NCBI RefSeq assembly: GCF_030814135.1
Contig: NZ_JAUSUQ010000013.1
Coordinates: forward strand, 45,643 to 109,642
DNA: 64,000 nt
DNA from: Caldalkalibacillus uzonensis
GTDB taxonomy: Bacteria > Bacillota > Bacilli > Caldalkalibacillales > Caldalkalibacillaceae
Reading direction: 5' to 3'
Shown here piece after piece: positions 35,351-43,650 of the stretch. The stretch's first letter is position 1. Every line of letters starts with the position of its first letter. The translations under genes and the position numbers were made by a program. The notes below the pieces were generated by a model. It worked only from the letters and a program-made list of their open reading frames with translations, made no database searches and was not told the origin of the DNA.

Positions 35351-36463
35351 TTAACGCAGCTCCAGGTCCAGTCCCGATTCTTCAATAAGGGCTTTGGTAT
35401 CCTCCCATACTTTGCCAAGTTCACGCAAAGGCATATCCATCACTTTGTAGTCGGAAATACGGGCGGCTTCTTCACGAGCTTCAATGTTGGGATTAAGCGG
35501 CACCTCCATAGACTCATAGGAGAATTCTCTCTGACCTTCATCAGTAAGTAACCATTCAATAAAGGCTTTAGCATTGTCCGGATTAGGACCGCCTTTAATT
35601 AAGGCAACCCCTGCAGCGTTAACAAATACGCCCATTTCTCCTTCACCTTGGTCGGGATAAATAAAGCCGACGTTGTTATCTGCTGGTTCATTTAATTGTT
35701 GATGGTAATAGTAATTGTTAACCAAACCGAACTTAAATTCTCCAGCACCAACTGCCTTGCGGATATCTCCGTGCCCTTCGGTAATGGCGCCAGCATTATC
35801 TTTCACTTTAGACAACCATTCTTTTGTTTTTTCATCGCCCCACTCATTACGCAGAGCAGACACATGAGCGACCATAGATCCATTGCCACCGCGAGTGATC
35901 ATAAACTGCCCTTCCCATTTGGGATCGGCCAGCTCTTCGATTGTTTTGGGCATCTCTTCCTCACTGATTAAATCTTTGTTATAAATAAAACCGCGGGAAC
36001 GGGCAGACAATCCAATCCAGGAGTTATCTTCAGCACGGAACTTTTCATCAATGGTTTCTGCTCCCTCAGGATTCCAGCCTTCCAAAAGGCCTTGCAAACG
36101 AAGATGCTCCATAGCACCAATATCATTAGAAATAAACACATCAGCTTGTACATTATTGGCCTCTTCAATAATTCTATTTACCGATGCTTCTTCACCATGC
36201 AAAGCCTTGACCGTAATGCCTGTTTCTTCAGCAAATTTATCCAAGAGCGGCTGGACAAAGTTTTCGTTACGGGCAGAGTAAACAACAAGCTCACCTGAAA
36301 ATGCTGTCCCCTCCTCGTTGTTTTCTTCAGCAGCTTCTTGCTGACCTTCTTCAGACTGCGGTGCCTCTGGTTCAGCATCATCCGTTTGACCGCAAGCAGC
36401 TAAGGCAAAAATCAGTGATAATGCCATTAGTGCAAATAAAAACGGTTTAATGCGATGTTTCAT
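35351..36463 (-). CDS. Fe(III)-binding lipoprotein (FbpA/FutA type)
   Basis: A 370-aa extracellular binding protein. Signal peptide with lipobox LAAC (Cys24) and an acidic Glu-rich linker (about 25-55). The mature part has the iron-binding-protein start GELVVYSARNENFVQPLLDKFAEETGI (in parts), TEGHGDIRKAVGAGEFKFGLVNNYYY with the paired tyrosines that bind Fe(III), and NAAGVALIKGGPNPDNAKAF. Two Fur-box-like palindromes lie in the 80 nt upstream, so iron-repressed transcription with the permease gene is likely. Zinc or manganese specificity is unlikely given the tandem tyrosines. Confidence 0.9.
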   Translation of the reverse strand: MKHRIKPFLFALMALSLIFALAACGQTDDAEPEAPQSEEGQQEAAEENNEEGTAFSGELVVYSARNENFVQPLLDKFAEETGITVKALHGEEASVNRIIEEANNVQADVFISNDIGAMEHLRLQGLLEGWNPEGAETIDEKFRAEDNSWIGLSARSRGFIYNKDLISEEEMPKTIEELADPKWEGQFMITRGGNGSMVAHVSALRNEWGDEKTKEWLSKVKDNAGAITEGHGDIRKAVGAGEFKFGLVNNYYYHQQLNEPADNNVGFIYPDQGEGEMGVFVNAAGVALIKGGPNPDNAKAFIEWLLTDEGQREFSYESMEVPLNPNIEAREEAARISDYKVMDMPLRELGKVWEDTKALIEESGLDLELR

Positions 36464-36494
36464 ACTTTTTCCCCCTTATTGTTATGTATTCATA

Positions 36495-36545
36495 ATGAGA
36501 TTCATTCTCATCACAACTCCAATTATATTGCGAGTGAGAATCACT
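36495..36545 (-). promoter_or_regulatory. Two Fur-box-like palindromes
   Basis: ATGAGA-TTCAT-TCTCAT at 36495-36511 and AGTGA-GAA-TCACT at 36533-36545 resemble half sites of the Fur operator (TGATAAT-type inverted repeats). They lie 32-82 nt upstream of the iron-binding protein start on the minus strand. Confidence 0.7.
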
Positions 36546-36626
36546 GTCAACAACTTTTTATGCTAAAAAAATGACGTGCCCTGAACTCGACACGCAGTAA
36601 GAAAAGAAGACTATTTGCATATTTAC

Positions 36627-37052
36627 TTATTTACCGGTTTCGGCAAAACGTTTGATACGCTCTCCAATTTCATCCCGTACACGGCGGAACACCGCCCATT
36701 TTTCTTCTTCTGTACCTTCTGCTTTAGCCGGATCATCAAAGCCCCAGTGCCAGCGGTTTTTGCCTGGCGGCGTTGTGGGACAGACATCATTGGCATGTCC
36801 ACATAGCGTAATGATGTAATCTGCTTTATTCAAAAGTTCAGGATCAATCACATCAGAGGTTTGATCACTAATATCAATCCCAACCTCTTTCATCGCTTCA
36901 ACTGCTTTTGGATTGACGCCGTGGGCTTCAATCCCGGCCGAATACACCTCAAAGCGGTCACCGAGATATTTTTTGGCCCACCCTTCTGCCATTTGGCTGC
37001 GGCAGGAGTTTCCCGTACATAAAAAGTAAATAATTGGCTTTTGATCAGACAC
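36627..37052 (-). CDS. arsC: Thioredoxin-dependent arsenate reductase ArsC
   Basis: A 141-aa enzyme of the low-molecular-weight phosphatase-like ArsC class that reduces arsenate to arsenite. The P-loop is [14 protein letters not shown] (nucleophile Cys at residue about 12) and the redox pair lies in [11 protein letters not shown] (Cys about 83 and 90), the pattern of Bacillus ArsC. The GTG at 37052 is used since AAGGAG lies 9 nt upstream; the frame extends to 37109 without a site. It is the last gene of arsB-arsR-arsC. Confidence 0.92.
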   Translation of the reverse strand: MSDQKPIIYFLCTGNSCRSQMAEGWAKKYLGDRFEVYSAGIEAHGVNPKAVEAMKEVGIDISDQTSDVIDPELLNKADYIITLCGHANDVCPTTPPGKNRWHWGFDDPAKAEGTEEEKWAVFRRVRDEIGERIKRFAETGK

Positions 37053-37134
37053 GTGCTCCAACTCCTTTTTAAAGTTTTTCCACATAAAGTAAATATGAGG
37101 TAACGTCAATCATATCTCATGCTGACAGGGGGGT

Positions 37135-37473
37135 TCACCCCTCCGGCAGACACACCCTTAACCCTTTTTGTTCCAATTCTGCAATTTTGTGATTGAGATC
37201 AGGTAATTTAGCCAATAACGGCTCAATAAAGGCATAGGCTTGATGCCCTTTATTCAACTGATAGAAGACCCATTGTCCGCGCCGTGTCTCCTTGACCAGC
37301 TTGACACTTTTCAAGCGGCGGACATGTTGCGAAACAGCTGGCTGGGACATCTCAAACAGGGCTACAAATTCACAGACACACATCTCATGCTCACGCATCA
37401 AAGCGACCATCTGCAGCCGTGTAGGATCACCCAGCACTTTAAGAATCTCCGCTTGCTCTCTCCATGTTAACAC
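37135..37473 (-). CDS. arsR: ArsR-family arsenite-responsive repressor
   Basis: A 112-aa winged-helix regulator. ALMREHEMCVCEFVALFEMSQPAVSQHVRRLKSVKLV shows the ArsR fold in separate parts, with the metalloid-binding CVC pair (residues about 32 and 34) in the alpha-3 helix and the recognition helix SQPAVSQHVRRL. It represses the ars operon until arsenite or antimonite binds. GTG start with AAGGAGAG. It lies 13 nt after arsB and 80 nt before arsC, so the order arsB-arsR-arsC is unusual because the regulator is not first. Confidence 0.9.
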   Translation of the reverse strand: MLTWREQAEILKVLGDPTRLQMVALMREHEMCVCEFVALFEMSQPAVSQHVRRLKSVKLVKETRRGQWVFYQLNKGHQAYAFIEPLLAKLPDLNHKIAELEQKGLRVCLPEG

Positions 37474-37486
37474 CGATCTTCTCTCC

Positions 37487-38836
37487 TTAACCGATGATCA
37501 AGAGCCAGATATACAGACCCAACAAGGTAAAGAACAAGGTAGGGATAGTGAGAACAATACCCACCCTGAAGTAATAACCCCAAGTGATGTGGACACCTTT
37601 TAATTTTAACACATACAGCCAGAGCAGCGTGGCCAGGGAACCGATCGGGGTAATTTTGGGTCCCAGGTCACTTCCAATCACATTGGCATAAATCAGTGCT
37701 TCCCGCACCAAACCAGAGGTCATGGTGGAGTCAATGGCCAGGGCGTTTATCATCACCGTAGGCATGTTGTTCATAATGGAAGATAAACCCGCTGCCAAAA
37801 AGCCCATCACCATTGTTCCTGTAAACAACCCATTCTCGGCCGCTGCTTCTATTAAGGTTCCCAAGAGCTGTGTCAAGCCTACATTTTGCAAACCATAAAC
37901 CACGACATACATCCCAATGGAAAAGACTACAATTTCCCATGGGGCATCCTTAATCACTTGCTTTGATTGCAGCACACCTGTAAGATGAGCTGCAATCAGG
38001 AAAACAATGGCGATCATTCCTGCCACGATGGACACGTACAGCGGCATCATAGTGCCCGCTTCCACAAAGGGCAATAGCCCAACAGGGACATAGGCAAACT
38101 CACTTACAATATAGCCCACCAGCAGCACACCCAAAATCACCCAGGACCACTTGAACAGGGGCATATGCTTAATGGCAGATTTAGGTTCTGCCAATTGCTT
38201 CACGTCGTAGTCCTTGGGAATATCCTTGCCGAAAAAGAGGTACAGAACCACCATACTAGCAGCCAAAGCAAAAAAGTTGGGCACAATCATACGGGAGGCA
38301 TATTCTACAAAACCGATCCCAAAGTAATCAGCCGAGACGATATTGACCAGGTTGCTGACAATCAGCGGTAACGATGTCGTATCTGCCACAAAGCCGCAGG
38401 CCATAATGAAGGGCAGCATCATGCGCTCAGTCAAGTTTAAGGCTCTCACCTGAGCCAGAATAATCGGGGTCAGGATCAGGGCCGCTCCGTCATTGGCAAA
38501 GAAAGCGGCCACCAGGGCACCAAGCAGAATCACATAAAAAAACATACGCCGTCCGCTGCCCCCGGCAATGCGCAACATGTGCAGGGCTGACCACTCAAAG
38601 AAGCCGATACGGTCCAAAATCAGGGAGATAATGATAATGGCCACAAAAGCTAGCGTCGCATTCCAGACAATCCCCGTCACCGTCCACACATCGCCAATCG
38701 TCACCACACCGAACAACAACGCCAAAAGAGCGCCGCCTGTGGCGGACCAGCCGATGGACAAACCTTTGGGTTGCCAAATGACAAACGTAAGTGTAATAAG
38801 AAAGATAATCACTGCGATGATGGTTAACAACTCCAA
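37487..38836 (-). CDS. arsB: Arsenite efflux permease ArsB
   Basis: A 449-aa transporter of the ArsB/NhaD branch of the ion-transporter superfamily with about 11-12 helices. Seen: [64 protein letters not shown] (in parts, with the conserved [12 protein letters not shown]), [25 protein letters not shown] and [31 protein letters not shown] near the C-terminus, which is diagnostic for ArsB. TTG start with GGAGGAG 5 nt before. It leads the operon; a dyad-rich AT stretch upstream (38905-38945) may hold the ArsR operator. Confidence 0.93.
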   Translation of the reverse strand: MELLTIIAVIIFLITLTFVIWQPKGLSIGWSATGGALLALLFGVVTIGDVWTVTGIVWNATLAFVAIIIISLILDRIGFFEWSALHMLRIAGGSGRRMFFYVILLGALVAAFFANDGAALILTPIILAQVRALNLTERMMLPFIMACGFVADTTSLPLIVSNLVNIVSADYFGIGFVEYASRMIVPNFFALAASMVVLYLFFGKDIPKDYDVKQLAEPKSAIKHMPLFKWSWVILGVLLVGYIVSEFAYVPVGLLPFVEAGTMMPLYVSIVAGMIAIVFLIAAHLTGVLQSKQVIKDAPWEIVVFSIGMYVVVYGLQNVGLTQLLGTLIEAAAENGLFTGTMVMGFLAAGLSSIMNNMPTVMINALAIDSTMTSGLVREALIYANVIGSDLGPKITPIGSLATLLWLYVLKLKGVHITWGYYFRVGIVLTIPTLFFTLLGLYIWLLIIG

Positions 38837-38904
38837 GCTATCTCCTCCACTCCCAGTTTTTTCATTGCTTTTTTCTTTAGATAAATCGAAACGCTAAATA
38901 ACTG

Positions 38905-38942
38905 CACAACCATATAATAAAATACTTATATACTAATATACA
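38905..38942 (-). promoter_or_regulatory. Putative ars promoter/ArsR operator region
   Basis: An AT-rich stretch upstream of arsB contains overlapping dyads of TATA-type half sites (ATATAC, TATATTAG, ATAAGTAT). ArsR operators are typically AT-rich imperfect dyads. No strict consensus match can be claimed. Confidence 0.3.
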
Positions 38943-38955
38943 ACCCCAAAAATGA

Positions 38956-38993
38956 ACAGCCTTTGTTTATGATTGGTCATAAACAAAGGCTGT
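38956..38993. terminator. Terminator of phoU (long perfect hairpin)
   Basis: 17-bp perfect arms (ACAGCCTTTGTTTATGA and complement) with a 4-nt loop. T-rich tails follow on both strands (TTCATTTTTG on minus), so it ends the pst-phoU transcript and shields the ars promoter. Confidence 0.85.
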
Positions 38994-39012
38994 GTTTCAT
39001 CTTCAAGCAGAT

Positions 39013-39672
39013 TTACTGATTCAGATCCAAGCGTTTTCCCTTGACAATATATAAAACTGCTTCCCCTATATTGGTACAGTGATCCGCCATTCGCTCAAAA
39101 TATCGTGCCACATAAGCCAGTTGCAACACGTGCTCCAGCTCATCAGGATTTTCAATCATTCTTTGCATCAAGGACTGAACAATTTGGCTGTACATTTTGT
39201 CCACGTGATCATCCATTTTGGCCATCTCATGCGCCAGTTCAGCATCGTTGTCTACATAAGCTTCCAGTCCGGCTTGAATCATTTTATGCACTGTGTCAAT
39301 CATCAGAGGAAATGAGGAAATGGAATCAATCAGATCAGTCTGCTTCACCCGTTTAGCCGTTTTGGCAATATCAACGGCAAAATCCCCAATTCTTTCTACA
39401 CTGGTGGTGATTTTTAAGGCTGCAATCAACTGACGCAGGTCGCTGGCAACAGGTTGCTCCCTGGTTATGATACGCACAATAGCCTCTTCAATGTCCTCCT
39501 CCATTTGGTTAATCAGGTGGTCTCCGGCCACAATCCGTTCAGCTAATTCTTCATCCTGGTTTTGCAAGGCGGTAATGGCCCCTTTCAAGGCCTCACTTAC
39601 CTTTTGCCCCATATGATACAGGCTTTGTTTCAAACGATGCAACTCTTGGTCATACTGCTTGCGTGTTTTCAT
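39013..39672 (-). CDS. phoU: PhoU phosphate-signalling regulator
   Basis: A 219-aa all-helical protein with two PhoU repeats (about 10-95 and 115-205), including the metal-binding E/D motifs IVRIITREQPVASDLRQLIAALKITTSVERIGDFAVDIA (in parts) and YVARYFERMADHCTNIGEAV. PhoU links the Pst transporter to the PhoR/PhoP system and represses the Pho regulon when phosphate is sufficient. ATG at 39672 with AGGAGG 7 nt upstream. Last gene of the pst operon; Bacillus subtilis itself lacks phoU here, so this is a difference from its pst locus. Confidence 0.93.
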   Translation of the reverse strand: MKTRKQYDQELHRLKQSLYHMGQKVSEALKGAITALQNQDEELAERIVAGDHLINQMEEDIEEAIVRIITREQPVASDLRQLIAALKITTSVERIGDFAVDIAKTAKRVKQTDLIDSISSFPLMIDTVHKMIQAGLEAYVDNDAELAHEMAKMDDHVDKMYSQIVQSLMQRMIENPDELEHVLQLAYVARYFERMADHCTNIGEAVLYIVKGKRLDLNQ

Positions 39673-39716
39673 CACAACGCCTCCTTGCACCTGTCATTGA
39701 CAGGCAGCCAACAATT

Positions 39717-40487
39717 TTAACCAAATCTTCCCGTGATATAGTCTTCGGTCCGCTGGTCAGATGGATTGGAGAAAATTGTATTTGTTTCATTATATTCTAC
39801 AACTTCTCCATTTAGGAAAAATGCGGTGCGATCTGAAATGCGGGCAGCCTGCTGCATATTGTGTGTGACAATCACAATCGTATAATCCTTTTTTAACTCC
39901 TGAACCAATTCCTCAATTTTCAGGGTCGAAATGGGATCCAAAGCAGAGGTTGGTTCATCCATCAAAATCACATCCGGCTCGATAGCCAGACAACGGGCAA
40001 TGCACAGGCGTTGTTGCTGCCCGCCAGACAGACCGTAAGCATTTTCATGTAGACGATCTTTTACTTCATCCCATAATGCTGCTCCACGTAAACTTTTTTC
40101 CACAATCTCATCCAGTTGGGCTTTGCTCTTAATCCCATGGATGCGCGGGCCATAAGCTATGTTGTCATAAATCGATTTTGGAAAGGGATTTGGTTTCTGA
40201 AAAACCATGCCTACATCTGTTCTTAGCTGAACCACATCATAACCCGTATCAATAATGTTCTGACCCCGATACCATATTTCTCCCTTTACTTTTACATGAG
40301 GGGTTAACTCCACCATGCGGTTCAATGATTTGATAAATGTTGATTTTCCGCAACCTGAAGGTCCGATAATGGCAGTCACCTTATTTTCAGGAATGGCTAA
40401 GTTGATATCTTTTAGAGCTTGATCCTCACCATACCATAAATTGAGATGGCGAATATCAAAAATTGTTTGTGTTGCCGTTTGAGGCAT
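39717..40487 (-). CDS. pstB: Phosphate ABC transporter ATPase PstB
   Basis: A 256-aa ATPase driving phosphate import. Seen: [19 protein letters not shown] at the start, Walker [10 protein letters not shown] near 43, [15 protein letters not shown] in the Q-loop (PstB-specific), [16 protein letters not shown] near 154, Walker [14 protein letters not shown] and the switch [11 protein letters not shown], and the family's DYITGRFG C-terminus. Single ATPase, whereas Bacillus subtilis has two tandem copies. Confidence 0.95.
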   Translation of the reverse strand: MPQTATQTIFDIRHLNLWYGEDQALKDINLAIPENKVTAIIGPSGCGKSTFIKSLNRMVELTPHVKVKGEIWYRGQNIIDTGYDVVQLRTDVGMVFQKPNPFPKSIYDNIAYGPRIHGIKSKAQLDEIVEKSLRGAALWDEVKDRLHENAYGLSGGQQQRLCIARCLAIEPDVILMDEPTSALDPISTLKIEELVQELKKDYTIVIVTHNMQQAARISDRTAFFLNGEVVEYNETNTIFSNPSDQRTEDYITGRFG

Positions 40488-40517
40488 CCTTAAATGCTCC
40501 TTTCTTACCCGTTTGCT

Positions 40518-41393
40518 TTAAAACTTATGCTGAAATTTGTTGCGCAAGTAAATCGCCAGCGCATTCATTGTCAATAACATGCCCAACAGGACGATAATGC
40601 CTGCAGCTGCCACGTATTGAAAATCCTCTTGCGGACGGGAAATCCAGTTAAAAATTTGAATGGGCATCACCGTAAACTGATCCAGCGGACCAGAAGGCGT
40701 AAAAGCAACAAAGGTGAGGGCCCCGATCATAATCAAGGGTGCTGTTTCCCCGATGGCCCGGGACAAGGCCAGAATATTGCCGGTTAAAATTCCAGGCAGT
40801 GCTGCGGGAAGCACAATGCGCCGGATCGTCTGCCATTTGGTTCCTCCCAAGGCGTAGGAGCCATGTCTTAACTCTTGCGGAATTGATTTTAAAGCCTCTT
40901 GGGAGGCAACAACGATAATAGGTAGAATAAGCAAAGCCATCGTAAAAGCACCGGCCAGGAGACTTCTGCCCAGTCCCATTTCTCTGACAAACAATGTTAA
41001 CCCTAAAATCCCAAAGACAATGGACGGCACACCAGCCAAGTTAGATATATTCACCTGGATGAACCGGGTAAACCAATTCTTTTTGGCATATTCTTCAAGA
41101 TAGATGGCTGTTCCCACGCCGAGAACAAAGGCAATGGGCGCGGTCAAGGCAATCATCCAGATGGTTCCGAAAAAGGCGGATTTAATGCCTGCTTGAGCCG
41201 GCCGGCGAGAAGGATAGTTATTGAGGAAATCCCAGTTCAGCCAGCCTATGCCGTTCACCAGCACGTCGATCAGCAAGGCGCATAACACCACAATCCCCAC
41301 TGATGTGCAGGACAGAAAGACAAGATAAGAAAGACGGTCAAACCGTTTTCTTCCACTCAGGGTCCGTTTCATCTGTTCTCTGGAAAGACTCAT
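40518..41393 (-). CDS. pstA: Phosphate ABC transporter permease PstA
   Basis: A 291-aa permease with six helices. Seen: YLEEYAKKNWFTRFIQVNISNLAGVPSIVFGILG (in parts), EALKSIPQELRHGSYALGGTKWQTIRRIVLP (EAA loop near 180-210), and ALSRAIGETAPLIMIGAL, all typical of PstA. The ATG at 41393 overlaps the pstC stop (TGATG) with AGGAGG 7 nt upstream. Forms the channel with PstC. Confidence 0.94.
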   Translation of the reverse strand: MSLSREQMKRTLSGRKRFDRLSYLVFLSCTSVGIVVLCALLIDVLVNGIGWLNWDFLNNYPSRRPAQAGIKSAFFGTIWMIALTAPIAFVLGVGTAIYLEEYAKKNWFTRFIQVNISNLAGVPSIVFGILGLTLFVREMGLGRSLLAGAFTMALLILPIIVVASQEALKSIPQELRHGSYALGGTKWQTIRRIVLPAALPGILTGNILALSRAIGETAPLIMIGALTFVAFTPSGPLDQFTVMPIQIFNWISRPQEDFQYVAAAGIIVLLGMLLTMNALAIYLRNKFQHKF

Positions 41394-42376
41394 CAATAAT
41401 CCTCCTTAAATCGTCTGGACACCCATCCGGCAATCATGTTCATAACGAAAGTCAGCACAAACAAGGTCATGCCGACAGCATAGATGGTATAGTACTCAAT
41501 GCTGCCAAACGGTGTATCGCCCAGACTCACCTGTACGATATAAGCGGTCAACGTTTGAACAGGTTCCACAGGATTAAAGGTAAAATTGGGCATGGCCCCG
41601 GCCGCGATGGTGACAATCATGGTTTCACCTATCGCCCGGGAAATGGCCAGCACAAAGGAGGCGACAATGCCTGAAAAAGCGGCGGGAACGACCACTTTTA
41701 AGGCCACTTCCAGACGCGTGGCCCCCAGGGCATAGGCGCCCTCCCGAATAGAGCGGGGCACTGCTGTCATGGCATCTTCACTTAAGGAAGCGATCATGGG
41801 AATAATCATGATCCCGACCACAATGCCGGCACTTAAGGCGTTAAACAAGCCCAAATCAGGAATAAACACTCTTAACAGCGGGGTGACAAAAGAAAGGGCA
41901 AAAAAACCATACACAATGGTGGGCACCCCGGCTAACACTTCCAGTATAGGTTTGACCACCCGTCTGACTCTGTCCGGAGCATATTCACTTAAGAATACAG
42001 CGCTGGCCAAACCGATTGGAATAGCCACCATACTGGCGATAGCGGCCACTAAGACCGAGCCGGCAACCAAGGGCAACACGCCAAACTGCTGCGGCTGAAA
42101 CAAGGGCGTCCACTGAGTGCCTGTGACAAACTCAACAATGGAGACTTGGCCAAAAAAGCCGATCGTTTCTTTTAAAAGGGTATAGATAATGCCAAATGTA
42201 ACAAGAATAGAAAGGAAGGCACAGGCTAAAAACAATTTTGGAATCAGCCATTCAGCCGCACGGCTCATCTTAAAAGACCTGCTTCTGTTAAACTTAATTT
42301 GTTCCCGCACTGAATGGGACAATATCTTTTTTTCAGGCGAACGGGTCATTGCCTTTAACTCACTTCTGACGCTCAC
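41393..42376 (-). CDS. pstC: Phosphate ABC transporter permease PstC
   Basis: A 327-aa permease with six helices and a positively charged N-terminal tail. Typical segments: [35 protein letters not shown] (in parts), [37 protein letters not shown] (EAA loop) and [21 protein letters not shown] start with GGAGGAAG. It is separated from pstS by a perfect 16-bp hairpin, while it overlaps pstA. Confidence 0.94.
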   Translation of the reverse strand: MSVRSELKAMTRSPEKKILSHSVREQIKFNRSRSFKMSRAAEWLIPKLFLACAFLSILVTFGIIYTLLKETIGFFGQVSIVEFVTGTQWTPLFQPQQFGVLPLVAGSVLVAAIASMVAIPIGLASAVFLSEYAPDRVRRVVKPILEVLAGVPTIVYGFFALSFVTPLLRVFIPDLGLFNALSAGIVVGIMIIPMIASLSEDAMTAVPRSIREGAYALGATRLEVALKVVVPAAFSGIVASFVLAISRAIGETMIVTIAAGAMPNFTFNPVEPVQTLTAYIVQVSLGDTPFGSIEYYTIYAVGMTLFVLTFVMNMIAGWVSRRFKEDY

Positions 42377-42400
42377 AACACTTCCTCCTCATGTAAACGT

Positions 42401-42434
42401 GCCAAAAGTGTGATGCAAGCATCACACTTTTGGC
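42401..42434 (-). terminator. Attenuator hairpin between pstS and pstC
   Basis: Perfect 16-bp arms (GCCAAAAGTGTGATGC and complement) with a 2-nt loop, between the pstS stop and the pstC start. No long T-run follows, so it is more likely a partial terminator and 3' stabiliser that keeps binding protein in excess than a full stop. Confidence 0.7.
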
Positions 42435-42452
42435 GCGTATGAAGTTCAAAGC

Positions 42453-43457
42453 TTACTTTAATAATGCATCCAGTTTTTCTTTATTCTCAGCATAAGTTTC
42501 TTCAGGCAGGTTGATATACCCCACTTCAAGTGCCAGTTCTCCTGCCACCTCATTCATAAAGTAGACATAGTCTTGTACTTGCGGCTTTTCTTTAAAGGAT
42601 TGCACATTAACATAGACAAAGATCGGCCGGGACAGCGGTGTATACGTTCCATCGTTAATCGTTTCCTCAGTGGGAACAACCGCTTCAGCATTCTCGTCCG
42701 CTTTAATGGCCACAATGTTTAATTTGTCTTGGTTCTCTGCGTAATAAGCATAGCCAAAATATCCTAAGGCATATTCATCATCGGCAATGCCTTTGACCAG
42801 CACATTGTCATCTTCAGAGGCCACAAAGTTGCTGGTAATCTCATGATCGTCACCGATGATGACTTCATTCCAGTAATCAAAGGTGCCTGAGTCTGTTCCC
42901 GGACCAAACAACTTAATTTCCGCATCTGGAAATTCAGGACGCACTTCGTTCCACTTGGTCACTTCTCCCGTCCAAATTTCTTGCAATTCCTCAACCGTCA
43001 ACTCTTTGACAAAGTCATTCTTGGCGCTGACAACAACAGCCATCCCGTCATAGGCAATGGGAAGCTCCACATATTCAATGCCATTTTCTTCGGCAATGGC
43101 TGCTTCCTCATCCTTAATTGGGCGAGAAGCATTGCTCAGGTCAGTTTCACCGACGGTAAACCGTTTAAAGCCCCCACCAGTACCAGATACACCTACAGTC
43201 ACGTTAACGTCTGGCTGTACCGTACGGTATTCTTCAGCAATGGCTTCCTGAACGGGAAACACGGTGGATGAACCGTCAATCTCCACATTGCCTGACAACG
43301 CTTCTGCAGCAGTATCTTGCCCTGCTTCACTGCTTGAATTTTGCTCTGTGTTGCTTTCTACTTCCGTGTTGGTTTCAGTGGAACCGCAAGCAGCAACCAC
43401 AGCTAACAGAGCAGCTAACATGATGAAAACCCCTATCCATTTCCCCACTTGTCTCAT
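42453..43457 (-). CDS. pstS: Phosphate-binding lipoprotein PstS
   Basis: A 334-aa high-affinity phosphate-binding protein, anchored as a lipoprotein (VVAAC lipobox, Cys24), with a Ser/Glu-rich linker. Phosphate-site motifs: EIDGSSTVFPVQEAIAEEY, VSGTGGGFKRFTVGETDLSNASRPI (in parts), PGTDSGTFDYWNE. First gene of the operon. A Pho box lies 75-102 nt upstream; PhoP control in phosphate starvation is expected. Confidence 0.95.
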   Translation of the reverse strand: MRQVGKWIGVFIMLAALLAVVAACGSTETNTEVESNTEQNSSSEAGQDTAAEALSGNVEIDGSSTVFPVQEAIAEEYRTVQPDVNVTVGVSGTGGGFKRFTVGETDLSNASRPIKDEEAAIAEENGIEYVELPIAYDGMAVVVSAKNDFVKELTVEELQEIWTGEVTKWNEVRPEFPDAEIKLFGPGTDSGTFDYWNEVIIGDDHEITSNFVASEDDNVLVKGIADDEYALGYFGYAYYAENQDKLNIVAIKADENAEAVVPTEETINDGTYTPLSRPIFVYVNVQSFKEKPQVQDYVYFMNEVAGELALEVGYINLPEETYAENKEKLDALLK

Positions 43458-43531
43458 GTGTGTTGGTTCCTCCTCTTTTTTAATCTGTCACTCAATGACA
43501 CTTTCATATTACACCTGATCTTTTAAGCCAG

Positions 43532-43559
43532 TTTTAATAGAATGTAAATTTAATGTAAA
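43532..43559 (-). promoter_or_regulatory. Pho box upstream of pstS
   Basis: Three copies of the PhoP hexamer spaced exactly 11 bp on the minus strand: TTTACA (43559-43554), TTTACA (43548-43543) and TTAAAA (43537-43532). This is the direct-repeat pattern (TT[A/T/C]ACA with 5-nt spacers) bound by PhoP in Bacillus. Confidence 0.8.
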
Positions 43560-43565
43560 GATTGC

Positions 43566-43597
43566 ACAAAAAAAGAGAAGAGCACAACGCTCTTCTC
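43566..43597 (-). terminator. Terminator of the pbpA transcript
   Basis: 9-bp perfect stem GAGAAGAGC/GCTCTTCTC with a 5-nt loop followed by TTTTTTT on the minus strand, 55 nt after the pbpA stop. Confidence 0.85.
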
Positions 43598-43650
43598 AGA
43601 AACTTATCATTCCAATATTAATTTCTGAAAACGATCAGAATCGATCCTCC

